Below are positions 35,670 to 45,625 of a stretch of 64,000 nucleotides of DNA, piece after piece (the first letter of the stretch is position 1; every line of letters starts with the position of its first letter). Source of the DNA: Oryzias latipes. Taxonomy: Eukaryota; Chordata; Actinopteri; Beloniformes; Adrianichthyidae. The translations under genes and the position numbers were made by a program. The notes under the pieces are model-generated. The model was not told the origin of the DNA, did not search any database, and saw nothing but the letters and a program-made list of their open reading frames with translations. Where the stretch lies: NCBI RefSeq assembly GCF_002234675.1, contig NC_019873.2, forward strand, positions 10,503,740 to 10,567,739, read 5' to 3'.

Positions 35670-36566
35670 TTATACTTTTGAAGATGGTTCAGTGCTGGTT
35701 GCCGGAGTTGGGTCACTTTTAGTGGTGGGTTTAGGGGCGGAACCCGGAGGATTAGAGTTGGATTCTGACTTCTTAACCAGCGGCTGATCAACCCCACCAT
35801 GAGGTGTTCCATTTGTGTTTTCGGTGATCTGAGCCTGTCTTCGAAAAAATCTCTTTTTATAAGCAACTGCGAGGCCACTGATGATAATGATGATGATGAT
35901 GATGACTCCGACGACAATCCCGGCCACCTTGCCCACAGAAGAGCTCGGCTCCTTGTAGAAAGGGTTTTTCGTGGCCGGGCTTTTGTCTTCACTCACAGAG
36001 TTATTGACTTTGCAGAAGAACTCTTTAATCTTCTGAGTGTCCGCGTCGTTCTTTATCTCCTTTTTCTTCGCTGATTCTTTCCAGCCTCCGTCGTCTTCTT
36101 TCCAGAAATAGCGGACGGTTCCGGCACCGGTAACATCTCCTTGACAGTCCACCGTACAGTTGGGTGTGGTTTCGCTGCACGCCAAAGGTTGCACCACAAC
36201 CGTTGGGACAGGAACTCGTTTGATGATTTTTACTTGATATCCGACATTTTGGATAACATTGTTGATCTCAACATTGTATCTTCCAGCGTCTTTCTCGGTT
36301 AGCTTGATTATCGATAATTCTCCAGTTTTAAAGTTCAAGCTGATTCTGTCCTCATTCTGTGGGTAGTAGTCCGGCTTCGAGTCGCTGGTGAGCTGCTCTG
36401 CTAACAGATTGTCGTTATGCTTCCATGTTATGCTGCTGATCGAGGACGTCAAGGCCGCAGGCTTCAGCGTTAAAGTGCCGCCAAGAGCGAACTCCTTGTT
36501 TTGAAGCTCGGTTTTAACGAATCCCAGGACCACAGTCAGAACACACAGAGCGACCAAGGAACCCAT
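35670..36566 (-). CDS. CD2/CD58/CD48-type Ig-superfamily receptor, single exon
   Basis: 298 residues from ATG 36566 to TAA 35670. Signal peptide at about 1-19. Domain 1 (about 20-118) is V-like, with W48 and DAGRY at 93-97 but no cysteine pair, as in CD2/CD58/SLAM receptors. Domain 2 (about 120-200) is C2-like with four cysteines (130, 137, 141, 185). N-glycosylation sequons lie at N136 and N188. The TM segment (about 211-236) contains eight isoleucines, followed by a basic stretch and a Ser/Thr/Pro-rich tail. The family mediates adhesion between leukocytes. The neighbour slc22a15 is consistent with the human 1p13 CD58-CD2 block. Relatives normally have separate exons for each domain, yet here the frame is unbroken, suggesting intron loss or retrocopying. 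An upstream in-frame ATG at 36683 lies in LINE sequence, so I reject it as the ancestral start. Which of CD2, CD58 or CD48 it matches is unclear. Confidence 0.75.
   Translation of the reverse strand: MGSLVALCVLTVVLGFVKTELQNKEFALGGTLTLKPAALTSSISSITWKHNDNLLAEQLTSDSKPDYYPQNEDRISLNFKTGELSIIKLTEKDAGRYNVEINNVIQNVGYQVKIIKRVPVPTVVVQPLACSETTPNCTVDCQGDVTGAGTVRYFWKEDDGGWKESAKKKEIKNDADTQKIKEFFCKVNNSVSEDKSPATKNPFYKEPSSSVGKVAGIVVGVIIIIIIIISGLAVAYKKRFFRRQAQITENTNGTPHGGVDQPLVKKSESNSNPPGSAPKPTTKSDPTPATSTEPSSKV
35878..35906 (-). repeat. Trinucleotide repeat encoding a poly-isoleucine transmembrane stretch
   Basis: The minus strand is essentially (ATC)n with one variant and encodes the eight-Ile core of the receptor's membrane segment. 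Changes in repeat number would change membrane-span length without breaking the frame. Confidence 0.8.
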
Positions 36567-36633
36567 GGCTACGGAACCGCGTCGATTGTCGTCCTTTTTA
36601 TCAGAGAAATCGTCGAATCTCAGACTTCCTCCT

Positions 36634-36647
36634 TTGTCACACCCAAT
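36634..36647. repeat. Target-site duplication, receptor-side copy (TTGTCACACCCAAT)
   Basis: This 14-bp sequence is repeated exactly at 39092-39105. It marks the LINE insertion boundary on the receptor side, 68 bp upstream of its ATG. Confidence 0.9.
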
Positions 36648-39091
36648 TCTTCTTCTTCTTGTGATTTTATTGGCGGGAGGCACTAACGTGAAGGTGCATT
36701 ACCGCCACCTTCTGTGTTGGAGTGTGGGTCAGAGTGGGGATTACCTAACCAAATTTAACTAAAAAAAGAATAAATAAATAAATAAACTAAATTCTCCTCA
36801 ATAACCTAGTTCTTTTCAAAAAACCTGTAATTGCACCATTTAAATTCTCCTCCCCTCCCAAAAGCTTCTTTAAAGTCATTTGCTCACCCTCTATCATCCG
36901 TACCCTACTTTCCAGTTGTCGTCTTTCCTCCGTATACAGTTCACACTGACATAGAACATGCTCCACCGACTCTTCCCCTTTCCCGCACTCACACAAACCA
37001 GTTGGATGTTTCCCTATCAGATGCAATGTATTATTTAAACCAGTGTGTCCCATCCTCAACCGTGATATTATGCAGCTATCTCTGGTGTTTACTCTGACAT
37101 TCATACCTCTCCCTACTTTGTCCTGAATACTAAATAGATGTCGACCTTTCCTCTCCCTTTCCCATTGTGTCTGCCATTCTTCCATAATACGCCTCCTAAT
37201 AATTGCCCTAAATTCTGTCCTGCCTAATGGAATTTCTATCTCTATTCCCCGTTTCAATGCCCTTTTTGCCAGGAAGTCAGCCATTTCATTTCCCTCCACC
37301 CCCTTATGTGCTGGTACCCACATGAATCTAATGTTTATTTTCAAGTTTGCCAACCTGATCAAACTCTCATAAATTTCATATAATATATCTGATCTGCTCT
37401 CAGAATAGTATGACTTCAGAGATATCAAAGCTGACAATGAATCTGAACAGATTATACCATCCCCAATTCTGTTCTGTTCTAGCCAGTGTAAACTATATGA
37501 TATTGCCAACATTTCAACTGCAAAAACTGAAGATCCTTTGACGTATTAACTCCAACATATTTGTCCAATGTAGGGATACAGAAAGAAAAAACAGTTCTCA
37601 TTGTTTCTGGGTCTTTAGATCCATCTGTATATATGGGTATAAATGAAGCATGGACTGTGTCTAATCTGTCTGCTGTTATCTCATCCCAGTTTCCCTTCCC
37701 TTTTCTATCCTCCATTGTTCTATGGAGATACAAATCCACTTGTACAGTTGGAAAAACCCAGAAAGGAGTGGTTGGGTACAAAAACGTCTTAACTAAGGTT
37801 TTACCACGAATATTTGCTTTTTTCGCTAACCTAGCTAATTTCCAAGCAGCACTTTCGTTTGTCCCATTATCACTTTCCCAACAAGAATCAATAGCTCTCC
37901 TAACCATGTTCTCTACACCTACACAACCCTGTATTTTCACCCAATAGTTAAGCATCAGCTGTTTAATTCTTAGTTTCAACGGTAGTTCCCCCATTTCAAC
38001 TTGTAATGACACAGCAGGAGTTGACCTCATAGCCCCAGTACATATTCTCAAAGCCTGATTTTGGATGACTTCTATTTTATGTAATAACGTTTTGCACGCT
38101 GTATTGTAAACAATAATTCCATAATCTGTGACTGACCTAATCATTGTAATATATATTTGTTTTAAAGCCTGTGCACTAGCTCCCCGCCCAGTACCTTTCA
38201 AGCATCTCATTATATTTATAACTTTCTTACATCTCCCTACTATACTATCAATGTTCTCTCTCCATTTCAATTTTGTATCCAATATAACATCCAGGTACCT
38301 AAAACTATGCACTTGCTCAATTGCTTCTCCATATAACCTTAAGTTCAAAACAGTTCCACGTTTCCTAGTAAAAACCATGCATTTTGTTTTAGTTACTGAA
38401 AATTTGAATCCCCAGTCATAAGACCAGTTTTCCACCTCAGTAATCGCGTCTTGTATCTTTCTCTCCACATAATGAATATTTCTTCCCCTCTTCCACAAGG
38501 CTCCATCATCTGCAAATAATGCTTTCCCAAATTCACATCCAATTGAATTAAATATATCATTAATTATAATTGAAAACAGCACAGGGCTAATCACACTACC
38601 TTGTGGGGTTCCATTATCCACTACGTACCTATTAGAAAAGGACTTTCCTATCCTAACTTGAACATATCTATCAAACAAAAACCCCTTAATCCAATTATAG
38701 AATCTTCCATTAAGTCCTAATTTTACCTAATTTAACCTAATTTTATCAATAAACCCTCTTTCCAGACCATATCATAAGCCTTTTCAATATCAAAGAATAC
38801 TGCCACCAAATATTCTTTATTTACTTGGGCTTTCCTAATGTCTGCTTCTAGACAGATTACAGGATCCATTGTCCCTCGACCTTTCCTAAAACCATTCTGA
38901 TATGGGTATAGCAAATTTTTACTTTCCAGGTAATACTGCAATCTCTCATTTATCATTCTTTCCATCACTTTACCAACATGTGATGTGAGTGCTATGGGCC
39001 TGTAATTTTCTGGGCTGCTCGGATCTTTCCCAGGTTTTAATATAGGAATAACCACAGCCTCTTTCCAATTGGTCGGCAATTTACCTTCACA
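36648..39091 (-). mobile_element. 5'-truncated I-type LINE with RNase H domain
   Basis: A 2.4-kb insertion bounded by the 14-bp duplication and ending on the minus strand in a GAAGAAGAAGAA tail. In order, it encodes a reverse transcriptase and an RNase H domain (YTDGS, SDSLSAL, WVPAHKGVEGNEMADFLAKR), followed by a small CCHC-like segment (CECGKGEE, VLCQC). RNase H after RT identifies the I superfamily (Nimb-like in fish). The 5' part, with ORF1 and the endonuclease, is absent. Confidence 0.92.
36787..39079 (-). pseudogene. I-type LINE ORF2 fragment: reverse transcriptase plus RNase H, two frameshifts
   Basis: RT motifs run from NWKEAVVIPILKPGKDPSSP through GTPQGSVISPVLFSI to the catalytic FADDGALW (FADD in place of the common YADD). 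RNase H follows. The frame breaks near 38700-38745, where a short TACCTAATTT-like unit is duplicated, and again near 37480-37510 within RNase H. Otherwise the three segments (39079-38732, 38678-37479, 37512-36787) are long and clean, so the insertion is fairly young. Confidence 0.9.
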
Positions 39092-39105
39092 TTGTCACAC
39101 CCAAT
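39092..39105. repeat. Target-site duplication, distal copy (TTGTCACACCCAAT)
   Basis: An exact match to 36634-36647. The DNA beyond it (39106 onward) is the sequence that lay upstream of the receptor gene before the LINE arrived. Confidence 0.9.
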
Positions 39106-39364
39106 GCCTTCGTTTTCCCCCTTTTTTTCCCTTCATGGGCGTAAACCGTTTTGGCGGTTTGCAGATTTGTCATTTGCCACCTACCGGTGAGGATGCCGAA
39201 CTGCTCTTGACTGCATGTTTTTCTCTCGTGGTTGCTGAGCAACGAACACAACATCTCTCCTCACACTAAATTAAAATGACACGAAAAGAATACACTCTAT
39301 AAACATGAGTCCACGTTTTATGTTTTTTGGTTTCAACACAATGTAAATCTGGTAATTGGACTCT

Positions 39365-39919
39365 TTAAAGACTCACTCTAATGAAAATTGGGGTTTTAAC
39401 TTGTTCCTGTAGCATTTTTCTGATGAAGGAAGTATATAAGGAGAATTGAGCTCAAACCTGCATTTCTGAGAACTTTTTTTATTCAAATCGTTGTGAATCA
39501 GGAGCAGAAGAAATAGATTGTAGTTGTGACGTTGCAAAGATACTCAGCAGGTCACCTTTGGCTCCGCTCCATTCTGATGCATCTATTTCCAAACGTCTTT
39601 GTTTTTCATATCTGAGCAGGAATCTGGCTCAGAACAGCTGGACAGCTCAGATATTGCTCGCCATTTTTGTTGCACCAGTAATGTTAGATTCCCCAAATGT
39701 GAGAGACTGTAAGCTACTGGAAGAGAGTGTGTACAGACAGATGACAAGAAGTAGGGACAGGGTTTCTCTGCACCAACAGTTCCGCAGACAACTCGGAGGG
39801 GAATTTCCTAGAAATGACAATCGTCTTTTGATTTAGGCTAAAAAGGCCATAATCATAATTAAAAGACCACTGGGAACACTTTGTAAATAGATCAAGACAA
39901 GTTCTGAGTGGGACTTTAA
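39365..39919 (+). mobile_element. TTAA-flanked MITE, copy 8 (forward)
   Basis: It begins TTAAAGACTCACTCTAATGA and ends GAGTGGGACTTTAA, with TTAA on both sides. It shares internal blocks with copies 2, 3 and 4. It is the only copy found outside slc22a15 introns. Confidence 0.75.
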
Positions 39920-39973
39920 CACAAAAGATCATTTATTTGGTTATGTAAAATTTCTTACTACATGTAACATTCC

Positions 39974-40453
39974 AATTGAATCGGTTAGTTCAAAAGGAGC
40001 CCAAGTCCACAATTTTTCAAAATAGAGATATTACGTGTTATGGTCTTCAAGGGAAAAGCTATCTGATTAAGTGCAAAAAATTCCCAAGTCCGTTATAATA
40101 TATTGACTATGCTTGACATTTAAAATGCATTCAGTGCAAAATTCCTGGACTTGGGCCTCTATTGAATAGGTTTTGCTTCATCCCATAGATGGCAGCACTA
40201 GTTATCCACTATGGCAGCGCCAATGTTTAATTCAAGAAGGGCCCAAGTCCAGAGACTTTAGTTTGCTAGTCCTCTGAAATGATTAAAGTGAGGTGCTTCA
40301 TATTATAGCATTTGTAAGCTATGAATTGGTGCTAAATCTGGGTAAAGTATTAATCATTTGGTGTAGCCTCCCTTTAAGCTATGCAATTAAAATCATTTCC
40401 TGGGAAAACAAACTTCTTGGACTTGGGCCCCTTTTGAACTAACCGATTCAATT
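39974..40453. mobile_element. 480-bp MITE with ~36-bp inverted ends and repeated CCCAAGTCC motif
   Basis: The left end AATTGAATCGGTTAGTTCAA continuing through AAGGAGCCCAAGTCCA is inverted at the right end with only a few changes. CCCAAGTCC or its complement GGACTTGGG occurs five times inside, near both ends and in the middle. No coding capacity. The superfamily is not recognised. Confidence 0.75.
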
Positions 40454-41699
40454 ACTCTTGGAGAATACAACTTTTAGCTAAAAATGTCCTGGAATATGTA
40501 TGTTATTTAAACAAGGGCCTAGACCTGATTCTTTCACTTTCAGTCTTTTTTTTTTTTCTGCTATCCACTGTTGGAAAATCAGTTCAACATCCTGTTTTAG
40601 GAAAAGTAAAAGACATTAAAGCACTTTTAGAGAAAATTATTGTAATTTTGCTGCGTGTTATTTATTAACGTAAACAATTTGTAGAAATTTATCCTTTAAT
40701 TTAATTAAAAGGATCTGGCATGTACATAGTCGTTATCTTATTTTGAATAAGAACCAAGAAACTTCTTTCAAAATATTACACTGCATAGACTTATTTAAGT
40801 CGATTTAAACCCAGTATTGAGGTAATGTGTACTTTTTGTAACCTTTCACCTGAAGCTGATTCTCAAACACTTTTTTATCATGTTTATTTTGGCTTTGCAC
40901 CATTTCTCAATCTTTTGTGGCAAATTTTCTGTGATTTCTTTTGTTACAAATTTACACTGTCCTTTACTTTGCTTCCGAAACATGTATTGTTTAGCTTTCA
41001 CCCAAAAAAGAATGACCTGTTTACATTTTGTATGAACTTGTTCTTTCTTCCTGCTAAATCTTTCATTCATATACGTCATTTTTTAAAGGAAATTTCCACA
41101 TTTTCTTTATTTTTTTTTTGACATTTTTGTACTTACCCTGGCATTTACAATAAAGTTTCAGGGGGAAAAAGACAATGGGTTTTTTTTTACATCTTGATTC
41201 TGCTCTTCATAGCTACTAGACCTTCACATTAAAACATCTTTCAGAGATTCTTTTTGTCTGTCCTTTTGCACTGAAATGTTTGCTTAAATGAAATATAATA
41301 ATCTCAAAGTAATGTGTTCATAAAAGGAAAGTACTGAGGTTAAAAAGTAATCAAATAAAAAATTAAATTATGCATCAGAAAGCTTTATTGCAAGTGTGGA
41401 TATTCTCTGTAAGTGTGTATTTCACAACAAAGCAGGAAGAATGATTATTTTACTGATTTCTACTCTATTCAACAATTTTTCTAATACTGTGTGTGACCCA
41501 CTGTTTTATTTGTAATTATATCATTAGTCATGTTTTTGAATTTATTTTTATTTAAAATAACTGGTTATTACTTTCCAGCAAAATGCTTGCTGTTGTTTTT
41601 TCTTCTTTTTTATTGTTAAAATCTATATTTTATGAGTAACATTTTTACAGTTTAAGCCACCAGATATGTGAAAACATTGGTCCATTAAACTAAATCCTA
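40454..41699. other. AT-rich intergenic DNA, no gene seen
   Basis: Long T and A runs. The open frames at 40825-41121 (both strands) are phenylalanine- or lysine-rich by composition and show no domain. I see nothing else supportable. Confidence 0.4.
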
Positions 41700-41848
41700 T
41701 GAGGCCAAATCAGTCTCATAATTTGGAAATGAACACATTTCCAAAGTTATATTACATGTTTGCATAAAAATAGATTTGTGAACCAGAGTGTGTGCATTTA
41801 TTAAACGGATCATGCACATTTCCAAATTGTGAGACTGATTTGGCCTCA
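41700..41848. mobile_element. 149-bp MITE with TGAGGCCAAATC ends and TA duplication
   Basis: The left end reads TGAGGCCAAATCAGTCTCAT and the right end is its inverse, with about 30 bp matching on each side. TA flanks both ends. This is typical of a mariner-type MITE. Confidence 0.75.
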
Positions 41849-43875
41849 TATAAAGTCCAAATTAAAGTAACACCAATGAGTCTTTTGTGAAATTCCAGCA
41901 TCTTGAGGTCGACAAACACAGGAGTTGTAGTTCTTCTTATTGGCCTGAAGGGGGTGCTGACGCTTCAGTCAATCCCAAGGAAGGATCTGATTTTCAGTCA
42001 GACTGTTTGGAGGTGGTGTCTGTTCTTCATCCAGCCGTCTTCAGGGGGTTTTCCAAGAAGCATGTTTGAACTACTCTGACTTTAACCCTGGACTCTGGCT
42101 GAAATCCGCCTGAACTTTCTTACCCTGGGTATGTTGGTTCCAAAAGACCGGATATGAGTTGGCGTAATTACGCTCGACTTGGTAACTCTGGGTTAATGCA
42201 CGTGCACAGCAAGTACATAAAGACAATGGATCTATGGATCGCCGATTTCCTGAGTCACAATGGAAACACATGGAGAAAAAAAAAGAGAGCACTAAACTTC
42301 AGTGAGACGGAGTGGGAGATTTAAATTACGGTGTACGAAGATTATACGCCCATCAAAAAAGTAACACGGCTGCATCAGCAAAAAAAAAAAAAAGAGTTTC
42401 TGCTTGGAGAATAAGAACAGACTAGAATTAAATATAACAGTACAAATAACTCGGCAAAACACAGTAAAACAGCTAAACAACTAAACACATTTGGTCAAAA
42501 ACCCACACTTAAACCCAAATCCGTCCAGACAGACAAAGGGAATGGTATCCCACGATTCCTTGCGGTGCCAATCTAACAGCAGCACCAAAGTTACACTTAC
42601 TTAATTGAATTAATTTAAATGAAAGTAAAAATAAATGTCTGATAACTACGTGTTATTAAGCTCACTTAACTAAAAAGAATTGTGTAGCACCTTTGTCACC
42701 GGAAGCTACCAGTTGATATGAATAAGCAACTAAATGGCTAATGGGCTAGGGATCAGAAGTCTAGTTCTCATCTCAAGGAGGGAGGGGCAGGAGACAGGAA
42801 TTGTTCATGGATTAGCACCTTTAATGACTTGTGCAGATGATTTACAGTGATAAATAGTGAAACACAGAATGGCCATTCAAACATGTATATACAAAAGCAC
42901 TTCAAGAAGTAAACAAATAAGCATTACTATACTCTTGTTGAGATAGGCTTTGTCAGAGGATAAGAGTCCAGTTTCTCTTTAACTGCACCACAGGAAGAAA
43001 ATGTTCAAACAAGACTCGCCCACCGTTCAGAGGATGTCCATAGTGGCTCAAGGAAGCCGTTGCGGTAGGGAGAGTCAAATGAAGGTCTGTCGAACCGTTC
43101 AGGGGAACAGCAGAAAACTGCGTTTTGACTATCAGGGAAAGACAAGAAGAAAACAAAAACCCTCTACCGGCCCGGAGGGAGGACGCGGCTCTTCTTAGTG
43201 TTCAGATTCCAAGGTCTAGCTCGCCACCCGGATCCGGCCTGGATAACAGGACCAAAGCCACAGGAAATCGCGTGTTAACATATCAAAAAAATATCAAACA
43301 TCATAACATATAGTGTGCACACAAAAATCATAAACACAGCACTAGCTGTGCTACATTCATGTAAAGACAAAGACAAAACATTAATAATATTAACATAACA
43401 TATACCCACACTGAATGTACAATATTCGGGTCATACTATGAGTCATTATGCTTGGATATGATAGGTAACATTTAACGTTAACCACATCTGATACACAGTA
43501 GCAGCTAAGCTACGTTAGCAAACAAATAGACAACTCACCAGGGGCCTGTTTCAGAAAGGAGGTTAAGTGTAAACTCTGAGTGCGTTAACCCTGAAATCAG
43601 GGAAACCCTGGGTTTTCCGTTTCAGAATGGGAGGTTTGTTAAACCAGAGAAAGCAGAGTAAGTCAAACCCGTTTCTGAAAGAGAGGTAACTTATACTCGG
43701 AGTCGGTGTCCATGGTTACTTATGCTGTGAACCTAACCTGGTCGGGAGCAGGTTTTATTCTCTAAACTCAAGGTTTCTGCCGGTCCCCTCCCCTATTTAA
43801 AGACGAAGCGGTATTTTTCGCTTTAACCTTCATTGCCCAAATTTCCGTCAAACTGAGACGGTTTAAGTGCCAAGA

Positions 43876-44052
43876 ATGGCTTGTCATTTTTTGGAGGACC
43901 CAATAGACGAGGAGGCTGCATTAATTCGTAGAGAATTACATTTACGTCGTGCAAGGATTTTGAGACCTAGATTTGATTTATTGTCATTTCCCCATATGTT
44001 TTTGTTTGAGCGTTACCGTTTTTCGTTGCAGTCAATTACATATATACAATGA
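43876..44052 (+). pseudogene. Harbinger transposase N-terminal fragment
   Basis: About 58 residues starting MACHFLEDPIDEEAALIRRE and ending FLFERYRFSLQSI. This is the conserved lead-in of HARBI1-like transposases (paired Arg-rich helix, then the ERYRF motif). The frame then stops. The DDE catalytic domain is missing. Confidence 0.7.
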
Positions 44053-44634
44053 AAACAACATTAGATATGTATCGCTATGTAGATGTTTCATATGTCAAAT
44101 TTTGTCAACAAAGCCTACATCCATGACATTCTCAAATTTTACCTGATTGAATTATGTTTTTATACTTCATTTTTAGCTGCTGCCATGTTCTTTCAATTCC
44201 TGCAGGATTGCATCTACATGAAAATGAAATCAGGGACATTGGATTAGATCAATGTAACAATTACTTTTTGGAAACACAATTTGCTAGTACTGCTTACTTT
44301 CTTAATCCCATATAAACCTATACCACTTGATCAATACAAGGGTAGACATAAGCTCACTTTTAAAAACACAAGTGAATGTATTAATATTAAACTGACCAAT
44401 GTCTGAAAGAGGGGAAGGTTAACAAAAAAGTCCTCTAAACATTACCGACATTAAATGCATTTTTCCCCAGATTGGTTCTGTACACTATGCAGAATTTCAT
44501 GCAATTACACCAGGAATAACACTTCAAAAGTACACCTAAATATCGCCATTTTTTATTTCACACCTTACGCTATTTAAAAAGTTATTACAGCCAATATTTT
44601 ATAACAATGATTTAAATGCAAACTTACGCATTAA

Positions 44635-44798
44635 CTTGAGCAGCTATGTTTTCCCACGCTAAATGTCTCTGTTTTGCAGATGCAGCGGTGTTGCTTTTCT
44701 TCCGCAATATGTGCTCATATTCACTGTAACTCTGCAGCAGCACGTCAAGTTCAGCTGGCGAAAAATGTGCAGACCTCTTTTTTTCCACAGTTGCCATG
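44635..44798 (-). pseudogene. Harbinger Myb-like protein, first exon
   Basis: On the minus strand an ATG at 44798 begins MATVEKKRSAHFSPAELDVL, followed by a helix-rich Myb/SANT-type segment with KSNTAASAKQRHLAWENIA. It ends at a GTAAGT donor-like site. Harbinger elements need such a DNA-binding partner to bring in the transposase. Too short for the minimum-length frames usually listed. Confidence 0.7.
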
Positions 44799-45625
44799 GT
44801 GACTCGTAATATCTGCGCTCCATTGATAATGGCTTCTTATAGTCGCAGTGCGCACGCTTACCTCCGAATCAGTCCACTCAGAGTTGATTGACCTAACTCC
44901 GATCAGCTTCTCTGAAACAGAAAACTCAGAGTTGTTAATCTCTCGATTGACCAACTCAGAGTTCAAGTTTAACCTCAGAGTTGGTTGAACCTCCTTTCTG
45001 AAACAGGCCCCTGGGCTACAATTGATTTATAAGAACAGACAAGTTATTATAAATCAAAACAAGTTGTTTTAAGGCGATTTCATGTTTATCACATGAAAGT
45101 AAAATAACTGTCTGATAACTCCGTAGTATTTTTAAGTTGACTGAACTCAAAAAAATTGTTTATCTTAACTGAAGCGAATAATTAGGTTAGATCAAAGTAA
45201 ATAGTTTATCTTTCCAACATCCATACGTGGTCTTATCACCCTCTCACGGTGGAAAAAGTATTATCTGAGCTTCTTCATCCACTAAATTATCTTCAAATGG
45301 ACACGCGATGCTGCTTCACCTCTCTGTAAACAAACTTCAACTAAACCTGCTCCAGACCAGAGTTATGTTCAGAGCATGAGTTGCTATGGGAACTAAGCAT
45401 ACCCTGAAACTTACTTCTGTTTTTGGAACCCAAAGCGATGGTTGCACACTTCTTTAGCCTCAAATTTACCGCGGGAGCTAGCGTAACCTGCTTTCTGGAA
45501 TACCCCCAGGTCAGTGTTGGTTTGATGCAGCGGCTTTGTCCTTCAGGAGCATGATGTCACAGATCACCACTCACAAGGAGTACACGGACAAGATCGCTGT
45601 CATGGAGGAGGAGGAGGAGGAAGAG

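Larger units (their letters stand above)
43550..45012. mobile_element. PIF/Harbinger transposon remnant carrying both N-terminal exons
   Basis: It has inverted ends GGGGCCTGTTTCAGAAAGGA at 43550 and, on the other strand, at about 45012. Just inside each end is the start of a Harbinger protein, transcribed inwards from opposite strands: a transposase N-terminus on the plus strand and a Myb-like protein on the minus strand. The middle, where catalytic exons should be, is AT-rich and noncoding, so the element is internally deleted. Confidence 0.75.
42044..45507. mobile_element. Outer Harbinger-like MITE, split by a nested element
   Basis: The left end GGGGGTTTTCCAAGAAGCAT and the inverted right end GGGGGTATTCCAGAAAGCAG match. 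The right one continues as GGTTACGCTAGCTCC. The pair encloses the PIF/Harbinger element at 43550-45010 and simple AT-rich sequence. I could not define a target duplication, so the pairing is provisional. Confidence 0.45.

Noticed and set aside
36567-36683. Upstream ATG of the receptor frame (337-residue version)
   Set aside because: The first part is LINE 3' tail and target duplication. The ATG at 36566 gives a clean signal peptide and is the ancestral start.
40825-41121. Phe/Leu-rich 98-residue membrane-protein-like frame
   Set aside because: The composition follows T-rich DNA; there is no start context, splice sites or homologue I recognise.
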